A stretch of 64,000 nucleotides of DNA from the NCBI GenBank assembly GCA_024682075.1, contig JAIKZQ010000033.1:1-64000 (forward strand), read 5' to 3'. A model generated the notes under the pieces. That model was given only the letters and a program-made list of their open reading frames with translations, did no database searches and was not told the DNA's origin. The translations under genes were made by a program, and so were the position numbers. This stretch comes from Lachnospiraceae bacterium (GTDB lineage Bacteria; Bacillota; Clostridia; Lachnospirales; Lachnospiraceae). This document shows, one piece after another, positions 25,623 to 33,448 of the stretch (position 1 is the first letter of the stretch; the number at the start of each line of letters is the position of its first letter).

Positions 25623-26447
25623 TTATCCGAGAAGGCTGAGAACGCCCTGGTTGCTCTGGTTAGCCTGAGCAAGCATTGCCTGACCTGCCTGCTGAAGGAT
25701 ATTCCTGTTGGAATACTTAACCATTTCAGCTGCCATGTCGGTATCACGGATACGGGACTCAGCTGCTGTGGTATTCTCAACAACGTTGTCGAGGTTAGCG
25801 ATGGTGTGCTCAAGTCTGTTCTGGATCGCACCGAGCTTAGCTCTCTGAGTGCTGACCTTGGTCATAGCGCTCTTGATAGCATTGATGGCATCCTGAGCTA
25901 CCTCGTGGGTGCTGACCTTGACGCTGGTCTTGGTAAGTCCAAGTCCCTTAGCGCTCATAGCGGAGATGGAGATAGAGATAACCTGATCTACGCCATGCTC
26001 TGATCCAACCTGGAGCTTCTTGTTCTTGAACTTGCCGTTGAGCAGGCACTGCTCGTTGAAAGTAGTAGTAGTAGCTACGCGGCTGATCTCAGCGACGAGT
26101 GCGTTAAGCTCTTCCTGGATATACTTTCTATCGGTTGACATATTGGTGTCGTTAGCAGCCTGAACAGCGAGCTCGTTCATTCTCTGCAGCATGTCGTGTA
26201 CTTCGTTGAGTGCACCTTCTGCTGTCTGTACTGCGGAAACGCCGTCCTGTGCGTTGGTAGATGCCTGGGTCAGACCTCTGACCTGACGTCTCATCTTCTC
26301 GGAAATTGCAAGACCTGCAGCGTTGTCGCCTGCACGGTTGATCTTGTAACCGGAAGACAGCTTCTCAGTAGACTTGGAAAGGCTGGACTGAGTAAGACCA
26401 AGCATTCTGTTAGAGTTCATTGCTGTAAGATTGTGTTGTACTACCAT
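25623..26447 (-). CDS. Flagellin 1
   Basis: A 274-residue filament subunit, exported by the flagellar type III system and polymerised outside. Conserved N-terminal D0/D1 (QHNLTAMNSNRMLGLTQ, KLSSGYKINRAGDNAAGL) and C-terminal D1/D0 (AKLGAIQNRLEHTIANLD, ending NQGVLSLLG) are complete, with a very short middle domain. By my count it differs from flagellin 2 at 11 of 274 positions. The gene has a SigD-type promoter and a leader with a possible CsrA hairpin, plus an AAGGAGG ribosome site. The gene for the second copy lies directly upstream in the same direction but has its own promoter and terminator. Confidence 0.96.
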   Translation of the reverse strand: MVVQHNLTAMNSNRMLGLTQSSLSKSTEKLSSGYKINRAGDNAAGLAISEKMRRQVRGLTQASTNAQDGVSAVQTAEGALNEVHDMLQRMNELAVQAANDTNMSTDRKYIQEELNALVAEISRVATTTTFNEQCLLNGKFKNKKLQVGSEHGVDQVISISISAMSAKGLGLTKTSVKVSTHEVAQDAINAIKSAMTKVSTQRAKLGAIQNRLEHTIANLDNVVENTTAAESRIRDTDMAAEMVKYSNRNILQQAGQAMLAQANQSNQGVLSLLG

Positions 26448-26473
26448 ATTATTTCCTCCTTGAAATGTGTGAT

Positions 26474-26489
26474 GCCGCTTCCCTGCGGC
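26474..26489 (-). promoter_or_regulatory. Candidate CsrA-binding hairpin, flagellin 1 leader
   Basis: On the mRNA GCCGC-AGGGAA-GCGGC presents GGA in the loop, 26 bases ahead of the start codon; a second GGA lies in the AAGGAGG ribosome site. This mirrors the paired CsrA sites of the Bacillus hag leader. Confidence 0.45.
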
Positions 26490-26567
26490 TGTTTACTGAT
26501 AGTGTTTCGGCTTCGAAACTCTCGGATCCGCGCTCATCCGAATGTTTTCTGTTGCCTTACACTTATT

Positions 26568-26594
26568 ATATCGGAGCCCTCTCCAAAAAGTTAA
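26568..26594 (-). promoter_or_regulatory. SigD (sigma-28) promoter of flagellin 1
   Basis: Minus strand TTAA (26594-26591), 16 bases, then CCGATAT (26574-26568), matching the SigD consensus TAAA-N14-16-CCGATAT except for one -35 base. It implies a leader of about 110 bases. Confidence 0.8.
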
Positions 26595-26735
26595 GTACTT
26601 TTTTCAAAAAATTTTGCCAAATGATTTTTATATTTTTAGGGACTTCGTCCATATTACGATTAAGTTATCGCCGGATCCGGGTCTGAAACGCACCTGATCG
26701 GATGCTATTCCGGATCACCCATGCAGCTGTTAATG

Positions 26736-26764
26736 AAAAGAGGAGACCCTGAGGTCTCCTCTTT
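26736..26764 (-). terminator. Terminator of flagellin 2
   Basis: GAGGAGACC (26740-26748) pairs with GGTCTCCTC (26753-26761), with AAAA before and TTT after. The same stem sequence is used after flagellin 1. Confidence 0.8.
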
Positions 26765-26789
26765 GATGATCTTAAGTTGTGCTTCCGGA

Positions 26790-27614
26790 TTATCCGAGGA
26801 GACTGAGAACTCCCTGGTTGCTCTGGTTAGCCTGTGCAAGCATCGACTGGCCGGCCTGCTGGAGGATGTTCCTGTTCGAATACTTAACCATTTCGGAAGC
26901 CATGTCGGTATCACGGATACGAGACTCAGCTGCTGTGGTATTTTCAACAACGTTGTCGAGGTTAGCGATGGTGTGCTCAAGTCTGTTCTGTATTGCACCA
27001 AGCTTAGCTCTCTGAGTGCTGACCTTGGTCATAGCGCTCTTGATAGCATTGATGGCATCCTGTGCTCCGTCGTGGGTGCTTACCTTGATGGTAGCCTTGG
27101 TAAGTCCGAGTCCCTTAGCGCTCATAGCGGAGATGGAGATAGAGATGACCTGATCTACGCCATGCTCTGATCCAACCTGAAGCTTCTTGTTCTTGAACTT
27201 GCCGTTGAGCAGGCACTGCTCGTTGAAAGTGGTGGTGGTGGATACACGGCTGATCTCAGCGACGAGTGCGTTGAGCTCTTCCTGGATGTACTTTCTGTCG
27301 GTTGACATATTGGTGTCGTTAGCAGCCTGTACAGCGAGCTCGTTCATTCTCTGCAGCATGTCGTGTACTTCGTTGAGTGCACCTTCTGCTGTCTGCACTG
27401 CGGAGATACCGTCCTGTGCGTTGGTGGATGCCTGGGTGAGACCTCTTACCTGACGTCTCATCTTCTCGGAAATTGCAAGACCTGCAGCGTTATCGCCTGC
27501 ACGGTTGATCTTATAACCTGAAGAAAGTTTCTCGGTGGACTTGGTCAGAGCTGACTGAGTTAGGCCGAGCATTCTGTTTGAATTCATTGCTGTAAGATTG
27601 TGCTGAACTACCAT
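26790..27614 (-). CDS. Flagellin 2
   Basis: A second 274-residue flagellin, about 96% identical to flagellin 1. The differences are conservative and cluster in the N-terminal helix (SALTKS versus SSLSKS) and the short middle domain (KATIKVSTHDGAQ versus KTSVKVSTHEVAQ). Terminal polymerisation domains are intact, so both are likely functional. It has its own perfect SigD promoter, hairpin leader and terminator. Near-identity implies recent duplication or ongoing gene conversion; the promoter match is better than that of flagellin 1, so it may be the major subunit. Confidence 0.96.
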   Translation of the reverse strand: MVVQHNLTAMNSNRMLGLTQSALTKSTEKLSSGYKINRAGDNAAGLAISEKMRRQVRGLTQASTNAQDGISAVQTAEGALNEVHDMLQRMNELAVQAANDTNMSTDRKYIQEELNALVAEISRVSTTTTFNEQCLLNGKFKNKKLQVGSEHGVDQVISISISAMSAKGLGLTKATIKVSTHDGAQDAINAIKSAMTKVSTQRAKLGAIQNRLEHTIANLDNVVENTTAAESRIRDTDMASEMVKYSNRNILQQAGQSMLAQANQSNQGVLSLLG

Positions 27615-27635
27615 AATAATATCCTCCTTGAGTGT

Positions 27636-27658
27636 GTCCCGCGTCCCTTTTGCGGGAC
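27636..27658 (-). promoter_or_regulatory. Candidate CsrA-binding hairpin, flagellin 2 leader
   Basis: On the mRNA GTCCCGC and GCGGGAC form a 7-bp stem whose loop includes AGGGAC, 21 bases upstream of the start; a second GGA lies in CAAGGAGGA. Same layout as in the flagellin 1 leader. Confidence 0.45.
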
Positions 27659-27721
27659 ATTAACTTAATTTATCTTTTCCATGTTCAGCGGTTTTTGTGT
27701 TCCTTCCCGCTTACACTCATT

Positions 27722-27748
27722 ATATCGGACGATGATCCAAATACTTTA
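27722..27748 (-). promoter_or_regulatory. SigD (sigma-28) promoter of flagellin 2
   Basis: Minus strand TAAA (27748-27745), 16 bases, CCGATAT (27728-27722): an exact match to the SigD consensus. Leader of about 105 bases. Confidence 0.88.
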
Positions 27749-27838
27749 TACTTTTTTTAAATTTCTTCAGAAAACCCCTGAAAAAGGATATAATATGCCT
27801 AAAAGGCGTCTAAATACGCATATTTCAGAGGTCACACA

Positions 27839-30214
27839 TTGAAGCATTCCATCAGTTTTTTCAAAGATGAGATCAGAAACGGTTTCTACATACCCACGTC
27901 CATAAAGGCAGCCTGGGCCTCTACTCTTGACGTGCTCGCAGAGATAGACCGCATCTGTACTAAATATAATATCACATATTACGCGGACTGGGGAACTCTC
28001 CTGGGGGCCGTAAGGCACGGAGGCTTCATTCCATGGGACGACGATCTCGACATATGCATGAAGCGAGACGATTATGACAGATTCCGGGAAGTCGCGGACT
28101 CGGAACTTCCCTCCAATTACGACATCCATGATTATGAAAGGCACGAAAACCACTGGCTCTTCCTCGCAAGAGTCGTTAACAACAGGCAGATGTGCTTCGA
28201 GCCGGCATATCTTAATGAACATTACAATTTCCCCTGGCTTGCCGGAGTCGACATCTTCATCAAGGATTACCTGTATGATGATCCCTCTGAAGAGGAAAAA
28301 AGGGATAAAGAGATCCTGGAGATCCTTGCGGTTGCCGACGGCATCATATCAGGCACCATCGATAAAAAGACCTGCTCCGAAAAGACAGGTCAGTTCTGTT
28401 CAAGATACGGCTTCCACATCAACACCGGTTCAAATGAACGTGACACGGCTGTTGCACTCTACAGGCTTGCCGAACTTCAGATGTCCCGCGTAAAGCCGGA
28501 TGCTTCAGGCAAGCTGGGACAGATCTTCCCCTGGGTCATCAAGCACGGTGCTTCTTCCGGTGAACCTGCATCCTTATATGAAAAGACCGTAAGGCTTCCT
28601 TTCGAAGATACGACGATTCCGGTTCCTGCATCATATGACAGGATCCTCAGGAAAAAATACGGAAAATACAATGTGATACGAAAAGTATGGGACGGCCATG
28701 ATTATCCCTATTTTGAATCACAGAAAAAAGAAATGGAACGGATACTCGGAAAACCCTATCCGGCATTTACTTTTGACGAAAAGATGCTTGCAAGGCCTGT
28801 TGCGGATAAAGCAGATTCTCTTAAAGCCATCGCTTCCGAATGCATCGGCGGACTCGAGGAATACCTCAGTGCGATAGATGAAGCCGTCTCGGAGGAAAGA
28901 TGGGAAGATCTGGAAGGGCTCTTCGGAGGCAGCCTTGAGCTGTGCGAAGATCTCGGAACTCTCACCGAAAATGTAAAAGGTGCGGAATCCGCACCCGCAA
29001 AGGCATTTGTAGGAACACTTGAAAAATACTGTGCCGTTCTGACAGAAAGTTATAATGGCCTGGCTGGGTCAGGAATACCGATAGATTCATGCAGGCTGAA
29101 AGAAGCCCTGGGAGAAGTAAGGTCTTCCGCCGCAAGCAATATTCTCAACAGGAAAGAGACGCTCTTTATAACAACAGGACCGTCCGAATGGAAAAGCCTC
29201 GTGCCATTTTATCTTGAAGAGAAAAGAAGGGAAGAAACTGACGTGTCCGTCATTTCCGTTTCTCTCATGTTCAGGGACGTATACGGAAACATAATGCAGG
29301 ATGCCGGCGGACAGGCTGATGAAAGCGGACAGCCGGATGCAGACGGAAAAGGCCGCACCGCTTCCGCTCCCAATGAGAGACAGTTTTATTCACTTGATGC
29401 ATCAGACTTGCGGGACCGGGAGCTTTATGATCTTGCCCTTCATTCGCCTGAGAGAATCTACATCCAGAATCCCTATGACGGAGAAAATCCCGTGCTGACG
29501 GTACCGGCTGCATGCTATGCCTCAGAGCTCATAAAACACACTGATGAGCTCATATATGTTCCCATCGGAAAGACCTCGGAATTTTCCGCTGAGGACAGAA
29601 ACGACATTCATAACCTCGGAAGCTATGTCACCGCACCCGGAGTGATATATTCGGACATCACCTATGTCCAGTCCGAAAATATAAGATCACATTACATAAA
29701 TGCTCTCACAAGCTTTGCGGGAGAAAAAACAAAGGCTGTCTGGGAAGAAAAGATACGTACGGTTCCTGAGAAGGATCCGTGTGCCACTTTGACCGGCAGA
29801 CCGGCAGCCACAGATATCGGGAAGGCAACGGCAGGCAGAAAAAAGAAGATGCTCTTTGGCATAGGCATAAGCGAAATGGCAGAGCATCCGGACATCTTCT
29901 TAAAAAGCATCGAGGCCAGGCTTGTGACTTTCAGAAACGCAAGCCCGGACACCAACGTATCGATTGCACTCTATCCCTCTGACAGGGATGAGTGGAAACG
30001 GATAAATACAGATCTGTCAGAAGAATTCTTCAGAACACTTGACAATGCTGTCAGTTCGGAAGAGACCGTCAGAATCCTCAGCACGGAATATATCCCTTCA
30101 GATGCAGACAGTATTACCAAAGGATTTGATGCATACTATGGAAGCTCATCTCCCTTCGTGCCCGCATTCGCTACTCAGGGCAAGCCCGTGATGATAGCAG
30201 ACCTTACTGTGTGA
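27839..30214 (+). CDS. LicD protein fused to a large C-terminal domain
   Basis: A 791-residue protein with a TTG start (AGAGGT ribosome site). Residues 1-300 are LicD, with GTLLGAVRHGGFIPWDDDLDI near 52. Residues about 330-430 look helical. From about 440 there is a second domain (LFITTGPSEWKSLVPFY; IYIQNPYDGENPVLTVPA; LIYVPIGKT; GVIYSDITYVQSENIR) that resembles regions I have seen beside CDP-glycerol glycerophosphotransferases and glycosyltransferases; this is recollection, not a match. A Gly/Asp/Ser-rich insert lies near 480-510. No signal or membrane helix. It lies directly upstream of, and divergent from, the flagellin 2 promoter and may modify flagellin. Confidence 0.8.
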   Translation: MKHSISFFKDEIRNGFYIPTSIKAAWASTLDVLAEIDRICTKYNITYYADWGTLLGAVRHGGFIPWDDDLDICMKRDDYDRFREVADSELPSNYDIHDYERHENHWLFLARVVNNRQMCFEPAYLNEHYNFPWLAGVDIFIKDYLYDDPSEEEKRDKEILEILAVADGIISGTIDKKTCSEKTGQFCSRYGFHINTGSNERDTAVALYRLAELQMSRVKPDASGKLGQIFPWVIKHGASSGEPASLYEKTVRLPFEDTTIPVPASYDRILRKKYGKYNVIRKVWDGHDYPYFESQKKEMERILGKPYPAFTFDEKMLARPVADKADSLKAIASECIGGLEEYLSAIDEAVSEERWEDLEGLFGGSLELCEDLGTLTENVKGAESAPAKAFVGTLEKYCAVLTESYNGLAGSGIPIDSCRLKEALGEVRSSAASNILNRKETLFITTGPSEWKSLVPFYLEEKRREETDVSVISVSLMFRDVYGNIMQDAGGQADESGQPDADGKGRTASAPNERQFYSLDASDLRDRELYDLALHSPERIYIQNPYDGENPVLTVPAACYASELIKHTDELIYVPIGKTSEFSAEDRNDIHNLGSYVTAPGVIYSDITYVQSENIRSHYINALTSFAGEKTKAVWEEKIRTVPEKDPCATLTGRPAATDIGKATAGRKKKMLFGIGISEMAEHPDIFLKSIEARLVTFRNASPDTNVSIALYPSDRDEWKRINTDLSEEFFRTLDNAVSSEETVRILSTEYIPSDADSITKGFDAYYGSSSPFVPAFATQGKPVMIADLTV

Positions 30215-30244
30215 AACACCGGCCCCCAGGTTCACTGCAAAATA

Positions 30245-30277
30245 AAAGAACGGAGGAACCGTCCCTCCGTTCTTTTT
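30245..30277. terminator. Repeat-derived bidirectional terminator
   Basis: A copy of the ACCGTCC repeat with a 12-bp stem (30245-30256 with 30264-30275), A-rich before and T-rich after, placed between the convergent licD fusion and flgN-like genes. It shows the repeat family acting as a terminator (copy 5). Confidence 0.8.
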
Positions 30278-30293
30278 CCTGTCTTACTGTGTC

Positions 30294-30785
30294 TTACTGC
30301 TTGGAATCAAGGTATAAAGATTCGGGTGCGCTGACACCACGCTGTACCTGATAATAACTGTAGGCTGCGTTCAGCGATGTCCTTCCTTTGCCTATCCCAT
30401 CCTTGGCCTTCTTGAAATACTCTTCCATCAGCCTCTTATTCTCGGCTTCCTGAGCCTGAAGGGTGGAACTCTTGTCGGTGACTTCCCTGATAAGATCCTG
30501 AAGCTTCCGGATCATCGGAGCATTGCTTTCCTTATCGGTTTTCAGTTCATCGGCAACTCTCGCATAAAGAGATTCAAAACCGTCATCCAGAGAATTCAGT
30601 TCCTCTATCAGTTTGTCCTTCTCTTCAATATAGGAATCGAATTTGTCAAGGTCGGGGGTCTCCGAGATGACCGTGAACAGTTCGCGCTGCTTTAAGTTGA
30701 ACTCACCGATCCTGTCCAGGACCGATATCTTTCTGACCAGGGATTCTTCCAAAAGTTGCAAATATTCAGCCATGCCGTCTCCCAT
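30294..30785 (-). CDS. FlgN/FliT-like flagellar chaperone
   Basis: A 163-residue, almost entirely helical, charged protein with no membrane segment. Size and helical content match type III flagellar export chaperones that hold hook-associated or cap proteins in the cytoplasm, but sequence signatures in this family are weak. ATG 30785 overlaps the fliS stop (TGATG) with GGAG upstream; 30773 is an alternative start. Its place after fliD and fliS is the standard position of fliT/flgN-type genes, which is the main support. Confidence 0.65.
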   Translation of the reverse strand: MGDGMAEYLQLLEESLVRKISVLDRIGEFNLKQRELFTVISETPDLDKFDSYIEEKDKLIEELNSLDDGFESLYARVADELKTDKESNAPMIRKLQDLIREVTDKSSTLQAQEAENKRLMEEYFKKAKDGIGKGRTSLNAAYSYYQVQRGVSAPESLYLDSKQ

Positions 30786-31171
30786 CACATTCTCCAGGTT
30801 ATGCCGTTCTTCCTCATGACTTCCTTCCAGGTATCCCTTACCGAATGAAGATGGGTATTGACTTCCTGAAGTATGTCAGGATCCTTCTTGAGGTTTGCCT
30901 CTATGAGCCTCTGGGACAGATAGGAATAGATATTCTCGAAATCCTGTGCCACGGCGTATTTCATGTCAAGCGTCTGTCTCAGGTAATCGATGATATGCTC
31001 TGCCTTAAGAATATAGGTATGAGCCTTCTGAACGTCCTTCTCCTCGATCGCACCGAGGGCGATGTTTATGAACTTGATCGCACCCTCATAGAGCATAAGT
31101 GTCAGCTCCGCAGGAGAGGAAGTCATTACTTTATTATTCGCATATTGTTGGTAGGCGCTGGGTAAAGCCAT
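30783..31171 (-). CDS. fliS: Flagellin export chaperone FliS
   Basis: Binds the C-terminal D0 helix of flagellin and keeps it unpolymerised until export. The 128-residue helical protein has the FliS opening (AYQQYANNKVMTSSPAELTLMLYEGAIKF), KAHTYILKAEHIIDYLRQTLD, and the late YSYLSQRLIEANLKKD segment. The stop is at 30785-30787; the annotated end includes the TGATG junction with the next gene. It lies 25 bases after fliD. Together with the two flagellins it forms a complete filament export set. Confidence 0.95.
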
Positions 31172-31196
31172 ATCCCCTGATTCTCCCTAATCGTTA

Positions 31197-32741
31197 TTAT
31201 TGTTGAATACCGAGAAGTCCGGCAAGGGCATTGCTCTTCGACTGCATTGCAGAGAGTGTCTTTTCCATTGCGGCGTACTGTCTGTATAGCTTGTCCTCGT
31301 AATCGTTAGCCTTCTCTTCGAGTTCCTTGATGGTGGTCTTGTAACCGTCGTAGTCGCTCTTCATCTTCTTGTCGTCGTAGAAGTTGCCATAGCTCCTGCG
31401 TCCGTCAACAGACTTAGAGACACCGTCAAGCTTCTTGTATAGTTCCTGTGAAAACTGCTTGAAGAATTCCTCGACTGCTTCAGGATTGGACGCTATCATT
31501 GCCGAGAGCTTGTCGGTCTTATCCTTGAACTTGGCATCATCCTTGTCACCGTCGATATGAAGCGCATGCTTCTCGTTGTCGGCAGTATCGAAATAACTTC
31601 CTGTTCCGATGCCGAAATCGGACAAATGATAAGTCTTGCCGCCAATCTGAACACCGATCGAAGTAGATGCTGTCAGAAGATTGCGAAGGCTTGAAAGGTT
31701 CGAGTCACTCCTGAGAAGTCCGGATTTGATCTTATTCTCGTACTCTTCGACATCCTTCTCATTCATTGCTTCCCGCTCTTCGTCGGTAAGCATCGTGTAC
31801 TTTCTCGCAGGATCGGCAGTGTAGTACTTGTCGATATCGTTGATGACCTTGTTGTACTGGGTGAGCATGTCCTTGACCATGCTGTAGATGCCGCTCGTGT
31901 CGGTATCCGTGGTAAGGGTAATCTCCCTGTCCTTCGTCTCGTCATGAGCCGTGATGGTCAGACCGTTGATCTTGAAGGTATTCGAATCGGAAGTAAACTT
32001 CGCACCGTTCAGATATATCACTGCGCTGCTTCCGTCGATCTTCGTTGCATACTGGGTCTGGTCGAAGTCGTCGGCCTTCATCTCATCTTCGGTAGCAACC
32101 GCAAGTCCGAGAGCTGCAAGAGCACCCGATCCGCCATCTGTAAGTTTGAAATCACTTGCCTCGCCGGTGGACTTGGCATTGATGAAGAATCTCTGGGTAT
32201 CGGCATCAAATGAAGCATTGAGACCGGCCTTCTTAAGGGATGTGAGCACATCACTTATGGTGGTATTCTCATTAACTTCAAGAGAACCCTTATTCTTGCC
32301 GCCTATATTGATATTGATGGTATCCGTGCCTTCAAAACCCAGATCCGAAAGCTTGCTGGATGCGGTATAGGTCTTGTCCTTGCTGTCGCCGTTAAGATCC
32401 TTACCGGTTAGATAAGCGGTCTTGGCAAGAGACTCAACCTTAAGCTTCTGGGTAGCCTTAACAGCACCGTCACCCGTGACAACGCTTGCAACGCTCGAAT
32501 CGGAGACCTTGGTCGCCATCTTATTGTAAGCATTGGAGAATCTCATGCTGGAGAGATTGCTCTGGAACAGGCCCTTAAGATTGGTATTGATGCCTTCCCA
32601 TATGGTCTGCTTCCATCCAAGCTTCTTCTGATCGTTCTTGGCGTCGGTGACCTTCTGTTTTTTGGTGGATGTGAGGGCTTCTATGACGGCATCGGTATCG
32701 AGTCCGGATATAAGTCCGCTCATTCTGATCTTGTCAGCCAT
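31197..32741 (-). CDS. fliD: Flagellar filament cap protein FliD
   Basis: A 514-residue cap protein (HAP2) that folds and inserts flagellin at the filament tip. The FliD N-terminus is clear (IRMSGLISGLDTDAVIEALTS), as is the C-terminal helix DYEDKLYRQYAAMEKTLSAMQSKSNALAGLLG. The variable middle (about 100-350) is rich in Asp, Ser, Thr and Lys. It sits 11 bases after flaG and 25 before fliS, giving the classic order flaG-fliD-fliS-chaperone. Confidence 0.95.
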   Translation of the reverse strand: MADKIRMSGLISGLDTDAVIEALTSTKKQKVTDAKNDQKKLGWKQTIWEGINTNLKGLFQSNLSSMRFSNAYNKMATKVSDSSVASVVTGDGAVKATQKLKVESLAKTAYLTGKDLNGDSKDKTYTASSKLSDLGFEGTDTININIGGKNKGSLEVNENTTISDVLTSLKKAGLNASFDADTQRFFINAKSTGEASDFKLTDGGSGALAALGLAVATEDEMKADDFDQTQYATKIDGSSAVIYLNGAKFTSDSNTFKINGLTITAHDETKDREITLTTDTDTSGIYSMVKDMLTQYNKVINDIDKYYTADPARKYTMLTDEEREAMNEKDVEEYENKIKSGLLRSDSNLSSLRNLLTASTSIGVQIGGKTYHLSDFGIGTGSYFDTADNEKHALHIDGDKDDAKFKDKTDKLSAMIASNPEAVEEFFKQFSQELYKKLDGVSKSVDGRRSYGNFYDDKKMKSDYDGYKTTIKELEEKANDYEDKLYRQYAAMEKTLSAMQSKSNALAGLLGIQQ

Positions 32742-32752
32742 ATTATCCCTCC

Positions 32753-33187
32753 TTATCTCTTCTCATTGACAAAGAGTCCTGCGATCTCCCAGACCTTCGC
32801 GATCATGTCGAGGGTCTTCTCGGGAGGGAGCTCCTTGATGACTTCTTTGGTCTGCTTGTCAACGATCTTGATCGTGACTCTGTTGGTCTCTTCATGGAAA
32901 CCGAAAACAGCCTCTGAATTCTCCAACTGCCCCTTCTTGAGCTGTTCCACGGCCTTCCTGATCTGCTCGCTGTTCGCCTGCTGGTTATCCTGATTGGGAT
33001 TCTCGGAGTTGTCGGAATTGCCCTTCTCTCCGGGAGCTGCCACTACAGCGATGTCCTCAAGCGGTGATGCAGCAGTGTCAGGCTGCTGGGAAATCTCCGA
33101 AGAGCTGACAGGCTGAACCGGCTTCGGCGCAGGAGTATAAGTCTGCTGCTGCAGGCTCATAATGCTGTTGATAGGTTCGATTGACAT
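32753..33187 (-). CDS. flaG: FlaG-family protein
   Basis: A 144-residue protein with a Pro/Gln/Ser/Asn-rich N-terminal half and a C-terminal FlaG domain (about 85-144; NRVTIKIVDKQTKEVIKELPPEKTLD). FlaG proteins influence filament length. ATG 33187 has a perfect GGAGGTGATC ribosome site; an upstream in-frame start at 33202 falls within that site. The 260-base gap upstream is AT-rich and should hold the promoter of the flaG-fliD-fliS operon. The best SigD-like match I find (a CCGATGA near 33318) is poor. Confidence 0.9.
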   Translation of the reverse strand: MSIEPINSIMSLQQQTYTPAPKPVQPVSSSEISQQPDTAASPLEDIAVVAAPGEKGNSDNSENPNQDNQQANSEQIRKAVEQLKKGQLENSEAVFGFHEETNRVTIKIVDKQTKEVIKELPPEKTLDMIAKVWEIAGLFVNEKR

Positions 33188-33448
33188 TTTGATCACCTCC
33201 ATGTGATATTTCGGATGTTCTCCTTATCATCCTTAGGGTTTACGGTTTCAAATATAATAAACGTGCATATTCTCCGGCGATAGCAATCGCTGAAGATACT
33301 TTTCTATTATCTTCATCGGCATCCACTTATTAAAATATTAGTCTATTTTTCAAAAATAATAAAATTATTTTATGAATACGACTGTTATTTAACAATTTGA
33401 AGCCCTTTTCCCTGTTTTCCGCCACCGGTACGCGTCTTTTTCCGGTCA

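Noticed and set aside
33207..33230. SigD-like CCGAAAT element just ahead of flaG
   Set aside because: It would place the transcript start at the ribosome site itself; spacing to the TAAG -35 is 17 and the -10 has a mismatch. Not credible as the operon promoter.
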